A stretch of DNA of 64,000 nt from Tunturiibacter gelidiferens (GCF_014201335.1 NZ_JACHEB010000017.1:1-64000), one strand, 5' to 3'. Counted from the first letter of the stretch, positions 1 to 10,226 are shown. Notes: generated from the letters alone by a model not told the origin. A program made the numbers and translations.

Positions 1-95
1 TCCTTCGCGATGGAGCGGCGCGAACGATGGGGCAGGAGAAGGGGGCAACGGAGTGGCCTCCGTTGCCCCTCTTGGGGTGTGAAGATGCCGCGCGG

Positions 96-2228
96 TTATT
101 GGGCGGGCATGTAGGTGTTGAGCCACTGCAGGACGCGTTCGCTGCGATCTCGGATATGGTCGGGGTTCTCGAAGAGGTGGCCTTCGTTGGGGTAGACGAC
201 GAGTTGGGTTTTCACGCCCAAGGCGCGGAGGGCGTGCCAGAACTCGAAGCTCTGGGGCGCGGGGACCTCGCCGTCACGATCACCGACGAGGACCAGGGTA
301 GGGGTTTTGACGTTGTGGATGAAGTTGATGGCGGAGCTCTTGGCGTAGACCGCGGGATCGTCATATACGGTCTTGCCGAAGAAGGGGAGCATCCACTGGT
401 CGATGGAGTTTTCGCCGTAGTAGCTCTGCCAGTTGGGGTTGCCGGCACCGGCAATGGCGGCCTTGAAGCGGTTGGTCTGGGTGACGGCGAACATGGTCAT
501 GAAGCCGCCGTAGCTCCAGCCGGTGATGGCTTCGCGGTTGCTGTCGATGGCGGGCACCTGTTTCTCTACGGCGTCGAGGCCGCTGAGGATGTCGCGAAGG
601 TCGCCGTAGCCGAAGTCCTTGCGGTTAGCGGCGGTGAATTTTTCGCCTTGACCGAAGCTGCCACGGGGGTTGGGCTCGAACTCGAAGAAGCCAAGCTCAG
701 CCAAGAGGCTGCGGCCCCAGCCGGTGGGAACAGCGGCAGAGGGACCGCCATGGACTTGGACCAGGACAGGGTACTTCCTGGTAGGGTCGTAGTTTGAGGG
801 ATAGGTGAGCCATCCCTGGACGTGGAAGCCCTCGTTGGTCCACTCGACGGACTCGATGTGGGCGTGGGGGGCGTTGGGGTTGTTGAGGTCGGTGATCTGG
901 CGCAGGGCGGCGCCGGGGCCAGCCCAAAGCTCGGCGGGGGTCTCGTGGCCGCTCTTGACGAAGGCCAGGACGCCGTTGCGCGAGACTGAGAGGGGTGCAT
1001 CGCCTCCGAGGCCGAAGCCGCCAAGAATGACCTCACCGAAGTCGAGGACACGGCCGGGCACCATGGCTTGCTTGTTGGCGTCGTAGGTGGCGAGGAGGGT
1101 ATGGCCGCGACGGTTTTCGACGAGGCCGAGAGTGTCCTTGGTGAGCCAGATTTCGAAGGAGGGAGAGCCGTCGATGTCGGGGGTGATGTCCTGGGCGGTG
1201 TTGTCGTCGTTCTTCGGAGTCACGACCCAGACGTCGCCGCCGTTGGAACCCTCGTCGGACATGAGGCCGCCGATGAAGGCGATGCGCTTGCCGTCTGGGG
1301 AGAAGCGGGGAAGGGCCATCTGCAGTCCGTGCATGGCGGTGGTGGTGGTGTTGGGGTCGAAGGCGACCTGAGGGGCGGCGTTCGCGGTGATGGCGATGGT
1401 GAAGAGCTTGGCGATCCACCAGTTGTTATCGCCGGGGGGATTAGCGGCGGTGAAGGCGATGTGTTTGGAGTCGGGGGCGAAGTCGAACTCGTAGGCGTGC
1501 AGGGTGGTGGGGGTGAGCCATGCGCCCTGGCCGGTGATGGCGTCGACGGAGTAGACGCGCTGGACTTCGATGCCGTCCTCGCCGATGACACCGGACCAGG
1601 GGGTTATGGCGGCGAGCGGACTGGATTCGCGGGTGGCGTTCTCGACGAAGAGGAAGGCGAGGGACTTGCCGTCCGGAGCCCAGACTGGTGCCTGGAAGAT
1701 GCCGGTGATGTGCGTGAGCTGGCGGGACTGGCCGGTGGCTACGGAGTAGAGGAAGATCTGAGACTGGGCGTCGCCTGATTTTGCGGTGTTTTCGGTGGTG
1801 CAGGTGCTGGTGTAAGCGATCGTCTTGGAGTCTGGAGACCAGACGGGGCTGGTATTGAAGCAGGGGCCCGCATTAATGGGAGAGACGATCTTGTCGGCCG
1901 CGGTATTGGGATGGGCGAGCGGGGTGAGGTGGAGGGCGAAACCTTTGCCATCTCCGATGGTCCAGGCTACGGTGGCTCCATCTGGGGAGAGGGCAACGCC
2001 ACTGGGGGCCTGTGTATGGGTGGCGGAAAAGTAAATGGCCTGAGTGTTGGTGGCGTTGGCCCAGAAATCCACGAGGCGGGGATCGAGGGTGGGGAGGGGC
2101 TGGATAGGAGCGGGGTTGCCGCTCTGGGCGAGAGCGCCGACCGCGTAAGCGGCGGCGAGCAAAATGATGCCAGGTCGTACAAGAGAGCTATATTGTTGGT
2201 GCTGCAATTGCGTACGCGTTAAAGACAC
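96..2228 (-). CDS. S9 family prolyl oligopeptidase-type peptidase
   Basis: A secreted or periplasmic serine peptidase of 710 residues. The N-terminus has a signal-peptide-like hydrophobic stretch ending near ALAQ (about residues 20-35). The first 400 or so residues contain repeated SPDGK/SPDSK motifs typical of WD40/PD40 beta-propeller blades, and the C-terminal 250 residues are an alpha/beta hydrolase. Visible catalytic elements are the HGGPSA oxyanion region, the nucleophile elbow GWSYGGF (Ser near 571), the Asp in GDRDGEVP (near 650) and the His in NEGHLF (near 683). Length and domain order fit dipeptidyl-peptidase/acylaminoacyl-peptidase-like S9 enzymes, which cleave oligopeptides. Substrate specificity cannot be read from sequence. 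It is transcribed leftwards and alone; the divergent permease gene starts 1.1 kb away. Long open frames on the opposite strand are high-GC shadows. Confidence 0.93.
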   Translation of the reverse strand: MSLTRTQLQHQQYSSLVRPGIILLAAAYAVGALAQSGNPAPIQPLPTLDPRLVDFWANATNTQAIYFSATHTQAPSGVALSPDGATVAWTIGDGKGFALHLTPLAHPNTAADKIVSPINAGPCFNTSPVWSPDSKTIAYTSTCTTENTAKSGDAQSQIFLYSVATGQSRQLTHITGIFQAPVWAPDGKSLAFLFVENATRESSPLAAITPWSGVIGEDGIEVQRVYSVDAITGQGAWLTPTTLHAYEFDFAPDSKHIAFTAANPPGDNNWWIAKLFTIAITANAAPQVAFDPNTTTTAMHGLQMALPRFSPDGKRIAFIGGLMSDEGSNGGDVWVVTPKNDDNTAQDITPDIDGSPSFEIWLTKDTLGLVENRRGHTLLATYDANKQAMVPGRVLDFGEVILGGFGLGGDAPLSVSRNGVLAFVKSGHETPAELWAGPGAALRQITDLNNPNAPHAHIESVEWTNEGFHVQGWLTYPSNYDPTRKYPVLVQVHGGPSAAVPTGWGRSLLAELGFFEFEPNPRGSFGQGEKFTAANRKDFGYGDLRDILSGLDAVEKQVPAIDSNREAITGWSYGGFMTMFAVTQTNRFKAAIAGAGNPNWQSYYGENSIDQWMLPFFGKTVYDDPAVYAKSSAINFIHNVKTPTLVLVGDRDGEVPAPQSFEFWHALRALGVKTQLVVYPNEGHLFENPDHIRDRSERVLQWLNTYMPAQ

Positions 2229-3328
2229 AGAGAATCCTCCAAGAGATAAACATTCCGAGGCTCTATTTATTCCTGATCTGGTGCAGATCAGATAGATGAG
2301 CTCTCAAGAAATCTCGTCTGAGTGTTGCGGAACAATGAGTCCATCGAATTAAATAGCCGACGTGGCGGTCTCTTTGCCACATGCAGCAGCTTGCGAAAGA
2401 AGCGAAGCGCTACCCAGAGAATCACAGAACAGCAACAGAAATTCTTGGTCGATTGCGCGCGGTTTGCGAGTACGCCGGGTCTATACGACGAGAATCACAT
2501 GCTTACTTTGGTACGTTAGAACTGTGATACCTGACTGAGACGAATGATCGGTGCGGACTGAACCAAATCGCGCACGAATGCGAAAGGCCGATCTCACTAT
2601 TGCGATCCAACTAGACCCACCCTAGACGAGGTTTCGCGAACCCCTTTGTGGCGCAAGAGGCGCGCGGTGCAGGGTGGGTTTTACGTAGCGCTCACTGAAG
2701 TACTGTATACATTGCAGTAATTGAACTGCATGGTTTCGCTCGGAGCGCTAAGGAACCGCTCTTCGATGCAATACGTTCGCTTCCGAATCTTTAGACGAGC
2801 ATTCATAGTTTCTTCACGGATATCGAGTACTAATTAGTCTTCGATTGCTCACCCTGTCCGAGGGCGACAAATTGTCCCATATGGCGTAAATGTGATCGGT
2901 TTGATGCAGCTCATAGCCGCTGCCTTCAAAAAACCTCGTTTTAGGAAACTCCAAATGCGCAACCGCGCTCAATGCCGCCCCTCGTGTCAGTTAATGATAA
3001 ATCGCCAACGCACTCATCCAGTGTGCTGGAACCTGGAAATGTGCATTGGCCTGAAGTCATCAATCGAAGACCACGGGAAGACAGATCGGCGGAGCCCAGC
3101 CGACTAATGAGATGGTCCGCCGCTTGATTCCTCTGCGTGAGCAGGGAGATCGTAGAAGCAGCTTCTGACAAGGAGGATCATCGTGATGCAGCTACATTCG
3201 ACATCGCTGGTTCATAAGTCGGCTTGTGAGAAGTGACGGGTTCAAACTTTGTCGACGGCCAGATGCGCATCGGATGGATAGCCGCATTCGAAGTTACAAT
3301 TTCGCTAGAGATTGCGACCGAGGTTTGA
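2229..3328. other. Intergenic region, 1.1 kb, no gene recognised
   Basis: This lies between the S9 peptidase (leftward) and the ADOP permease (rightward), so it should contain both promoters. Short open frames at 2322-2519 and 2892-3107 have no recognisable motif and no convincing ribosome binding site. Base composition is lower in GC than in the flanking genes. No RNA gene or repeat is evident. Confidence 0.5.
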
Positions 3329-5785
3329 ATGGGTTCCTTGCGGCAGAGTTTTCAGTATGGCTTGCGATCGTTTGTTCGCAGCCCGGTGTTTGCTTCGATC
3401 TTTGTGATCTCCCTTGCGGTGGGGATTGGCGCGGCGACTTCGGTGTTTTCGCTGCTGAACGCGCTGGTGTTGCGGCCGCTACCGCTGCCGCATCCGGAAC
3501 AGCTGGTTTCGATGAACGGGATCTACCGAAACCACGCGCGTGTTCCGATCACCTCTCCAATGTTTGCCGAGCTGGAACGGGATCAGCGCGTGTTCTCGGG
3601 AATATGCGGCTGGAGCGGTGGGGGAAGCGAGAATCTTGAGATCGACGGAAAGATGTCGCTGGTTCCGGCGCGGTCGGTGACGGGTGGGTACTACGGCGTG
3701 CTGGAGGCGCAGCCGTTGCTGGGGCGGCTGATTGGGCCGGGCGATGTGCAGGGAAGCCAGGCGTCGCAGGTGGCTGTGATCAGCTACGAGATGTGGAAGA
3801 GGCAGTTTACGGGTGATCCCGCGGTTGTGGGCAGAACGATTCGGGCTGACGGAAAGCTGTTCACGATCATCGGTGTGACGCAGAGATGGTTTACGGGGAT
3901 GAAGATTGGAGAAGAGGCCCCGGGGATCACGATACCGGCGGGTACATCGCAACAGTTCGGCGGCGGAAACCGCACTCTGCTGTGGCTCAATGTGACGGGG
4001 AGGCTGAAAGACGGGGAGACGGTTGAGGGTGCGCGGTCGCAGCTGCAGTCGTTGTGGCCACATCTGCTGGAGAGTACGGTTTCGGCGGAGATCAAAGGGC
4101 AGAGGCGGCAGTCGTTTCTTGCGATGGGTCTGCAGGTGGACCAGGCGACGAGAGGAGTGGACAGCAATCTGCGCACGAAGGTGACGAAGCCGCTGTTTCT
4201 GCTGCTTGGCATTGTTGCGCTGATTCTGCTGGTGGTGTGCGTGAATCTGGCGAGCCTTACACTCGCGCGGGCGAGCTATCGCAGACATGAGATCAGCACG
4301 CGAATAACGCTGGGTGCGAGTTCGTGGCAGGCGGTGCACCAGTTCGTGGCGGAGACGATGTTCCTTTCCGGCGTGGGTGCAATGCTGGCGCTGGTTCTGT
4401 CGGTTTTGGGCAGCAGGCTGCTGGTGGTGCTGCTGACGCGCAATGAGAGTGTGCCGGTGCTGTTGAACGTGAAGCCGGACTGGCGGGTGTTCTGCTTTGC
4501 CGTCGTTGTGGCTTTGTTTGCGGGGCTGTTCATTGGACTGATTCCGGCGTGGCAGCTCTCGCGGCAGGACCCGGCGAGTGCGATGCGACAGGGACAGAGG
4601 ACGCTGGGGCGCGGGACTGGAGTTCTGGGGAAGGCGCTGATTGTGTCGCAGATTGCAATCTCGCTGGTGCTGGTGCAGATGGCCGGGCTGTTTCTGCGTT
4701 CGCTGGAGGGGCTGAGGACCTTCGATCCTGGATTTGCGCGGGCTGGAGTGACGGAGGTGCAGCTGGCTTCGGTGCCGCGGGTCGGCGATACGACGGATAC
4801 GATCAACTATCGGAGACAGGTGCTGGAGGCGGTGGGAAACATGGAGGCGGTGCGGTCGGCGGCGTTTTCGAGCGTGTCGATACCGGCGGGAGATGGCGGG
4901 TGGAAGGAGACTGCTTCACCGGCGACGAGCACGAACGCAGCGGATGCGGCAGCGGCGACGCTGGTGGAGGTGTCGCCTGGGTTCTTCAAGACGCTGGCGA
5001 TTCCTTTTGTCTCGGGGCGCGATTTTGCGTGGACTGATGATGCGCATCATCCGCGGGTGGTGATTATCGACAGCCTTCTGGCGAAGCAGCTGTTTCGATC
5101 GGAGAGCGCGATCGGTAAGCGGATTCGGTTTGGCGTACAACCTGATTTTCAAGATCTAGAGATTGTCGGTGTATCGCAGACGGCGAGGATTGCCGATGTG
5201 CGGGATGCGGATGCGCCGATGATCTTTGCTCCAACCCAGCAGGACAACGGATACGCGGCTACGCTTCTGGTCAGAGGGAGCGACAGTGCGGAGTTGACGC
5301 GAGACGTTGATGCGGTGCTGCAGTCGTTTGGGGAGGAGTATTCGTCGAGCAGCAGGACTCTGGAGGCGAGCAGCGAACGCACGCTGGTGTATGAGCAGAT
5401 GACGGCGACGCTGTCTACGTTCTTCGCCTCGGTGGCGCTGGTGGTTGCGGGGTTTGGACTGTTTGGACTGATGTCGTATGCGGTGAACCTGCGGACACGG
5501 GAGATTGGGGTTCGGATGGCAATGGGTTCGCAGCGCGGCGGGATTCTGCGGCTTATTCTGCGGGAGAGCGTGGTGATTACGCTGATCGGCGTTGGCGTTG
5601 GACTGCCGTGCGCGCTTGTGGCGTCGCGGGTGGTGGCGCATATGTTGTTCGCTACGTCGTTTGCTGATCCGGTGGCGGTGATAAGTGCTGCGATGGCGTT
5701 GTTGCTGACTGGAATGGCTGCGGGGTTGCTGCCGGCGGTGCGGGCCATGAGGCTGAATCCGATGGCGGCGCTGCGGCACGATTAG
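3329..5785 (+). CDS. ADOP-type ABC transporter permease (FtsX/MacB-like)
   Basis: 818 residues with the duplicated FtsX permease architecture called ADOP (acidobacterial duplicated orphan permease). An N-terminal transmembrane helix (about 20-45, containing FVISLAVGIGAATSVFSLLN) is followed by a MacB-like periplasmic domain with the RPLPLPHPEQLV motif, a three-helix FtsX block around residues 280-420, a second periplasmic domain, and a final FtsX block (about 690-810) with the TREIGVRMAMGSQRGGILRL motif. No ATP-binding subunit lies next to it, which is usual for this family. MacB relatives move peptides, lipoproteins or drugs, or work mechanically across the envelope; the substrate here is unknown. 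The start at 3329 gives the expected short cytoplasmic leader SLRQSFQYGLRSFVRSP. No PadR-type regulator, a common neighbour of ADOPs, was seen upstream. Confidence 0.92.
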   Translation: MGSLRQSFQYGLRSFVRSPVFASIFVISLAVGIGAATSVFSLLNALVLRPLPLPHPEQLVSMNGIYRNHARVPITSPMFAELERDQRVFSGICGWSGGGSENLEIDGKMSLVPARSVTGGYYGVLEAQPLLGRLIGPGDVQGSQASQVAVISYEMWKRQFTGDPAVVGRTIRADGKLFTIIGVTQRWFTGMKIGEEAPGITIPAGTSQQFGGGNRTLLWLNVTGRLKDGETVEGARSQLQSLWPHLLESTVSAEIKGQRRQSFLAMGLQVDQATRGVDSNLRTKVTKPLFLLLGIVALILLVVCVNLASLTLARASYRRHEISTRITLGASSWQAVHQFVAETMFLSGVGAMLALVLSVLGSRLLVVLLTRNESVPVLLNVKPDWRVFCFAVVVALFAGLFIGLIPAWQLSRQDPASAMRQGQRTLGRGTGVLGKALIVSQIAISLVLVQMAGLFLRSLEGLRTFDPGFARAGVTEVQLASVPRVGDTTDTINYRRQVLEAVGNMEAVRSAAFSSVSIPAGDGGWKETASPATSTNAADAAAATLVEVSPGFFKTLAIPFVSGRDFAWTDDAHHPRVVIIDSLLAKQLFRSESAIGKRIRFGVQPDFQDLEIVGVSQTARIADVRDADAPMIFAPTQQDNGYAATLLVRGSDSAELTRDVDAVLQSFGEEYSSSSRTLEASSERTLVYEQMTATLSTFFASVALVVAGFGLFGLMSYAVNLRTREIGVRMAMGSQRGGILRLILRESVVITLIGVGVGLPCALVASRVVAHMLFATSFADPVAVISAAMALLLTGMAAGLLPAVRAMRLNPMAALRHD

Positions 5786-6274
5786 AAGCTTGTGGCGAAG
5801 AGACTGTTCGTTCACGGATAGCCTGTTGTGTGGATATGGACAGCAGGCTGTCGGAGCGACGGTTCGACGACCTCGCGTCCGGCATCCTCTCCGCCGTGTG
5901 CGGGCTGGAGATTTCGCGGGTCGAACTGGACGTGCATGTTTCTGAAGGTGAGAAGGAGCACCGGCCCGCCGATGAGTTGCGCGCGGTACTGAGCGATCAC
6001 CCGCTGACGCTTCACATCGCGCTCGATCTCTGCGGCTTTCAGGGCTGGGGCCGTCATACTGTGTGGCCGCTTGCGTTGCTGCCTGCTGAAGGTTTGGCGG
6101 TAAAGACACTGAACTGGCTCACCGTCAGGCAACAGCGTAGATATATGGATCTCGCCGCACATCGGCAACAAGCAACGCGTCGGCGTCCACTCATCCTCCG
6201 ACGAGAAGACCGAACTCGGTGAGTACATTATCGCCGACTCACTCATCGACGATCAGACCTTATCCGCACTCTGA
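5786..6274 (+). other. Unrecognised, possibly decayed coding segment
   Basis: An open frame at 5830-6222 (130 codons) encodes no family I recognise. A different frame from about 6116 to the stop at 6274 reads as a plausible protein C-terminus (WISPHIGNKQRVGVHSS ... ADSLIDDQTLSAL) but has a stop just upstream. The two together could be a frameshifted gene remnant. It sits between the ADOP gene and the tail of a decayed efflux pump gene on the other strand. No function can be assigned. Confidence 0.3.
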
Positions 6275-6329
6275 GATTTCTGATTGATTCCAGAAGTGTG
6301 AGGAATGCATTTATGACTGCCAGTTGTTG

Positions 6330-6830
6330 TACATCCATGTCTACCAACCGCACCCGAGAGACGTGCTCTTTTCATACAGAACAAAGCAAATACGCTCGAG
6401 AGCAATACACAGCCCAGGAAACAATCGCTATATGCGAGCAAGAATGCCTGACGGCGGACCGCGCCGCCAACCGCGCTGATCGCGCGCATGTGAACCGAAG
6501 ACGCGCCCTTGAAACATAAAGTAAGTTGCCGACTGCTGCAGGCGTTCCTGCACGACACTTGTGTAAATGGTCACGGACTGTCCGATGCGGGCCGAATGGA
6601 ACCGTTCTCTTACAGAAAGCAATGTCGAAGTCCAGCGATGCCTAATGAGCCTCCAATGTTTCCCATCATGTTAAAGAGTGCAGATGCTGGACCGCTTTCG
6701 CGTCCCTTCGCCATGCCGGCCGTGGAGACGGAAGAAAGTGGAACCATGATATGTGTGGCCCAGTGCGCGGAAGATAAGGGGACTATGGAATGTAGGCCCG
6801 CGAAGTTGGAATCGATGCAGAAGGTATAAA
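6330..6830 (-). pseudogene. DHA2-type MFS efflux transporter remnant (EmrB-like), C-terminal part
   Basis: Reading the minus strand and joining frames gives the C-terminal third of a 14-helix DHA2 drug:H+ antiporter: IVPLIFRALG, then MVPLSSVSTAGMAKG, then GPASALFNMMGNIGGSLGIA, then RERFHSARIGQSVT, and finally AISAVGGAVRRQAFLLAYSD with a closing hydrophobic segment. These match the conserved helix 11-14 region of EmrB/QacA proteins. At least three frame changes are needed and nothing N-terminal is found upstream, so the gene is broken. The flanking DNA up to 7133 holds no intact gene. The identification rests on recognising the family pattern by eye. Confidence 0.7.
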
Positions 6831-7059
6831 GATCGATGAATCGGTGATTCCAGGAGATTTTATGCGCAGAATGCCCGCTGGGGAAAACCTGGCGGTCAAC
6901 GAGTGTAGCAATGGAGCCAACGACAGTTCATCGCAACGGTGCGGATCGCGGGAGACATCTCAGTTACTAACTAATCTTGAGCGCGGCGGTTATCGGCTCG
7001 CATACAACGATGTTCCCGCCGCGCATGAGCGGGCGACGAAATATCTAGGGAATAGATTA

Positions 7060-7082
7060 ATCTACCGACCGGTCGATTTTTT
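7060..7082 (+). promoter_or_regulatory. Possible TetR-type operator upstream of the SDR gene
   Basis: A perfect 10-bp palindrome CGACCGGTCG (7066-7075) lies about 60 bp upstream of the dehydrogenase start, in an AT-rich stretch that could hold the promoter. GACCGGTC-centred dyads are frequent TetR-family operators in front of SDR genes. No TetR gene is present here, so the regulator is an inference. A good ribosome binding site, AGGAGGG, precedes the ATG at 7134. Confidence 0.3.
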
Positions 7083-7133
7083 GAATCGCCACCGGAAAGA
7101 GATCCATCCAATTCAATCAGGAGGGCAAACAAC

Positions 7134-7690
7134 ATGCCTAGCGAAAAGAAAGTAGCACTCATCTCCGGCGCGAACCGTGGAATTGGCTTCGAGACGGCTC
7201 GTCAACTTGGACAGAAGGGCATCACCGTTGTCGTTGGTGCACGAACACAGCAGGCAGCGAAGGAAGCCGCGGACAAGCTTGTTGCGGAGAACATTGAAGC
7301 TTATCCAGTAACTTTGGATGTGACCAAGGACGAGGACCGCAAAGCGGCGGCCAAGTTTGTTGCGGAAAAGTTCGGCACACTCGATATCCTTGTTAATAAT
7401 GCAGGTATCGGTGGCGAAGGTGGACTTCTTAACGCCCACACCGTTTCGACGACGGACGAGGAACTCCAGAACGTCTTCAATACGAATCTCTTCTCTGTGG
7501 TCTCCATCACGCGAGAGTTCTTGCCGCTGCTCAAGAAGAGCCCCGCAGGCCGCATCGTAAATCTTTCAAGCATTCTGGGTTCGCTCACACTGCAGGCGAT
7601 GCCCGGAAGTCCAATCGCTCCGATGAAGTCTTTCGCGTACAACGCGTCAAAGACCGCGCTGAACCAGTTTACGGTTCACCTCGCTGAAGA
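7134..7690 (+). pseudogene. SDR family NAD(P)-dependent oxidoreductase, 3' truncated
   Basis: The first 185 or so residues are a good short-chain dehydrogenase: nucleotide-binding motif SGANRGIGFETARQLG (TGxxxGxG type), the NNAG motif in DILVNNAGIG, the catalytic Ser in IVNLSSILGS, and the YNASK catalytic Tyr/Lys pair near residue 170. Homology stops at HLAEE, where the gene runs into the antisense of an acyltransferase gene (about 7690). The open frame continues to 7991 only because the other strand happens to be open. The substrate-binding C-terminal region (about 60 residues) is missing, so the product is unlikely to be active even though start, RBS and catalytic residues are intact. Confidence 0.85.
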
Positions 7691-7997
7691 GCAGGCTGAC
7701 CACGATCAGCATGGCCAGCAGAGCAGGAAAGATGCGCCGGATGCGGCGCTCGTAAAAGGCTGCCAGCGAGAAGCGATCGTCGCGAAACTCGGCGATCAGG
7801 GAAGCACCGATAAGATAACCCGAGATAACGAAGAAGACATCGACGCCGACATAGCCACCCTCGAAGTGGCGGAACTGGAGGTGGTTAAGGACCACCAGCA
7901 AAACGGCGATGGCGCGCAACCCATCAATATCGGCGCGGTAACGACCGAGACCTCGAGGAGGCGCCGGCTTCACAACCGCGTTCTGTGCTGAAGACAA
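7690..7997 (-). pseudogene. Acyltransferase-3 (OafA/YrhL type) N-terminal fragment
   Basis: The minus-strand frame starting at 7997 encodes the first 100 or so residues of an integral membrane acyltransferase: the RADIDGLRAIAVLLVVLNH motif with its conserved His, then GVDVFFVISGYLIG, then FYERRIRRIFPALLAML. These are the hallmark motifs of helices 1-3 of the family. After about residue 103 it runs into the antisense of the SDR gene and stops. Full-length members have 350-650 residues, so most membrane helices are lost. The family transfers acyl groups onto surface sugars or lipids. Confidence 0.85.
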
Positions 7998-8639
7998 TGT
8001 TCCTCCTGGATTACACCTACGGGTCAGATCACATGCCTGCGGGGGAAGTCTTTCTAACTACCCCCACGAGGCGTTGCAGCACAATGGGATAGGCCGAGCC
8101 AATGCGCTTGAATTACCTAGGAGGATAGTTCGATTACCGACCGCTTCTTGTACCGGCTATTCGATCGAGGACAAACTAACGGCTTAGCTTGAAACTCGCG
8201 GGATGGAAGCTGACCCTCTACTCCTAGGCTCTCTGATGCTGAGCCATAAGGATTCCCAGGTCTAGTGTAAGTAATTGACGCGTTCAAAAACTCCGAGAAA
8301 CCTACCGGCGGCTTGACCGTCCTGCGGTAATCTCTACCAAGATTCGCTGCGGCTAAACCGCATCCGCTCTCCTATCGATCTGTTCTTGATTTCAAGAACG
8401 AAAGTAGCATATCTGGAAGTTGTAGAGCGGGGAGTCTAAGCTCCATCGACGAATTCACTTCCGCAGGTTCACGGGTTTTGTTATAAGGATTTTCGTTAAC
8501 GGTTCCCCTAGCCTCCATCCATCCGTTTGCGGTAGTTTGCCGAAGCTATTTCCCAAGCGTTGGCCTCTCGTTCTGCTTTCTTCGACTCCCGAATCACACA
8601 CAAACCGGCGAGCATAGCTTAGAATGCCTTCACCTGGAT
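7998..8639. other. Intergenic region, no gene recognised
   Basis: This lies upstream of the truncated acyltransferase gene. No open frame with recognisable motifs, no RNA gene and no clear repeat was seen. It probably held the lost genes' promoters or DNA brought in by the rearrangement at 7690. Confidence 0.4.
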
Positions 8640-8975
8640 ATGCGCTCCGCAGAACCTCAACGAGGCCGCAGCCAAATTTTCTAGCGTGCCATCTCGCCAG
8701 AGCCGTTGGGAGTTTGGAAAATCAGCGTCTGCCCATACTCGATGCAGCAGGCAAAAGCCAGAATGCCCAGAACCAGTACCGCACATTGAGACTGCGTTCT
8801 TCTGGTGCTGAGCACAGACTAGAGCTGACGAGAAACGCAACCAGAATAGCCCTAGGGATGAAGCCACCCTTTGGTATGTATTAGGTATTTGTAGTGCAAC
8901 GGCAAAAACGAAATCGTTAAAATGCCAAGGAGTGTGCCTACCACCGCAGCCTGTCTAATTTTCACTTTCATACTG
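8640..8975 (-). pseudogene. VanZ-like membrane protein remnant
   Basis: Joining minus-strand frames gives RQAAVVGTLLGILTISFLPL, then HTKGWLHP, then LGILAFACCIEYGQTLIFQT, a pattern like small VanZ-family membrane proteins (two hydrophobic helices followed by an E-x-x-Q segment). In-frame stops and frame changes show decay. VanZ-like genes are frequent companions of polysaccharide clusters such as the one starting just downstream. The recognition is tentative. Confidence 0.4.
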
Positions 8976-9026
8976 TCATCGTTATGCACCAGGAATCTCC
9001 TTTATCCTTCTTGGACCGCCAGACTT

Positions 9027-10226
9027 TCATGAAGTGCATCTCTCTGCGGGCAGGCTGTGCGCAACCTCTTCGATAACGTTGTGGACTCCCTTTACCATTC
9101 CTGCAAGAGAAAATAGCTCCTCTGCTCTCCGCCGTCCTTCTTTGGCCAGTCCTTGCGCCATGGTTGAATCCTGGCTTATCCGAGCGATCGCCTCGCTCAG
9201 CTTTGCGACGGACCCTGGATCCGTGAGCAGCCCGGAGCAATCGTTCTCAATGATTTCGGCGGCCCCACCGGCGTTGGAGGCCACAACAGGTTTGCGCGCC
9301 AGCATTCCTTCGACGATCACCCGACCGAATGGCTCCGGCGCCGTGGAGGTGTGAGCAACGAGATCCACGCACCTCATTAACTCGGGGATGTCTTTACGAA
9401 AGCCGAGGAAGTGAACACGACCCGCCAAATCCGGCTGCCGAGCCCTCACGAGCAGTTGTTCCTTGTATGGATCTTCTCCGAAGAAAGCCTCTCCTACCAC
9501 TGCAACATGAACTTCGGGTAGGGTGCTGACGGCTTCCAACAGAACATGCTGACCCTTCCATTCCGCCAGCCTGCCAAAGACGCCGACGAGAAAGTTTTCA
9601 GCATGGCAGATGGACGCGCGTGTGGACGCGACCGTCTGCGGGCTGATGCTGTCGAAGGGCGCAGGATCAAGCCCACAATAAATCAGCCGAACCTTGTCCG
9701 CACGACCACCTTGAGCGACAAAGGCAGCACCCGTAGCTTTGGAGTTGACGATGATTCGTGTAGCGAACCGGTTTCCCGCAAAGACGGCGATCTTGCGGAT
9801 GAGCTTACTGAAGTGTTCCGGCACCAAGATGTCATGTAAATGCCAGATGAGCGGTTGACTGCCCCGCCGAGAAATGGCTGAGAGCAGGAAAGCCTTTTGC
9901 GAGTTTGCATAAACAATGTCTGCTTTTTTGGTTATCCGCAGGAGGCGTTTGCGCAGGTCCATCCCCGCAGGTAGCACCCGAAACACGGAGGCCAACCCGG
10001 CTTTTCGTCTGATGCTGTCGATCGAACCAAGCGGAAGCACCGTGACTGGAAGGCCCGTTTTCTCCAGCAAAACTCGAAAGGGGCCATCCTCCAGCAGCAC
10101 CACCGAAGCTGAGCCCTGCGATGAGCGAAGAAAGTCGTACAGATTCAATTCTCCACCGGCCAGCAAGCCGGATTGGTCTATATATAGTACTTTTGATGCA
10201 ATTTGCAACATGAATCGATGATACAT
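9027..10226 (-). CDS. Glycosyltransferase family 4
   Basis: 399 residues with the GT-B fold of family 4 glycosyltransferases. The N-terminal domain has a substrate loop near LLAGGELNLYDFL. The C-terminal nucleotide-sugar domain shows GVFGRLAEWKGQHVLLEA and the donor-binding E-x7-E motif in EPFGRVIVEGMLARKPVVAS (about residues 300-320), followed by GGAAEIIENDCSGLL. It would add a sugar from a nucleotide donor to a lipid-linked intermediate on the cytoplasmic face of the membrane. An internal ATG five codons in (MLQIAS) could be the true start. It is the first intact gene of the polysaccharide locus and is transcribed leftwards, 190 bp from the acyltransferase gene upstream of it. Confidence 0.9.
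   Translation of the reverse strand: MYHRFMLQIASKVLYIDQSGLLAGGELNLYDFLRSSQGSASVVLLEDGPFRVLLEKTGLPVTVLPLGSIDSIRRKAGLASVFRVLPAGMDLRKRLLRITKKADIVYANSQKAFLLSAISRRGSQPLIWHLHDILVPEHFSKLIRKIAVFAGNRFATRIIVNSKATGAAFVAQGGRADKVRLIYCGLDPAPFDSISPQTVASTRASICHAENFLVGVFGRLAEWKGQHVLLEAVSTLPEVHVAVVGEAFFGEDPYKEQLLVRARQPDLAGRVHFLGFRKDIPELMRCVDLVAHTSTAPEPFGRVIVEGMLARKPVVASNAGGAAEIIENDCSGLLTDPGSVAKLSEAIARISQDSTMAQGLAKEGRRRAEELFSLAGMVKGVHNVIEEVAHSLPAERCTS

Noticed and set aside
27..797. Long plus-strand frame opposite the S9 peptidase (256 codons)
   Set aside because: Codon pattern is the antisense of a clear peptidase, Gly/Val/Glu-rich with no motif; typical high-GC shadow.
5812..6246. Minus-strand 144-codon frame
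   Set aside because: No recognisable motif or RBS, overlaps a plus-strand segment with an equally weak case; not annotated as a gene.
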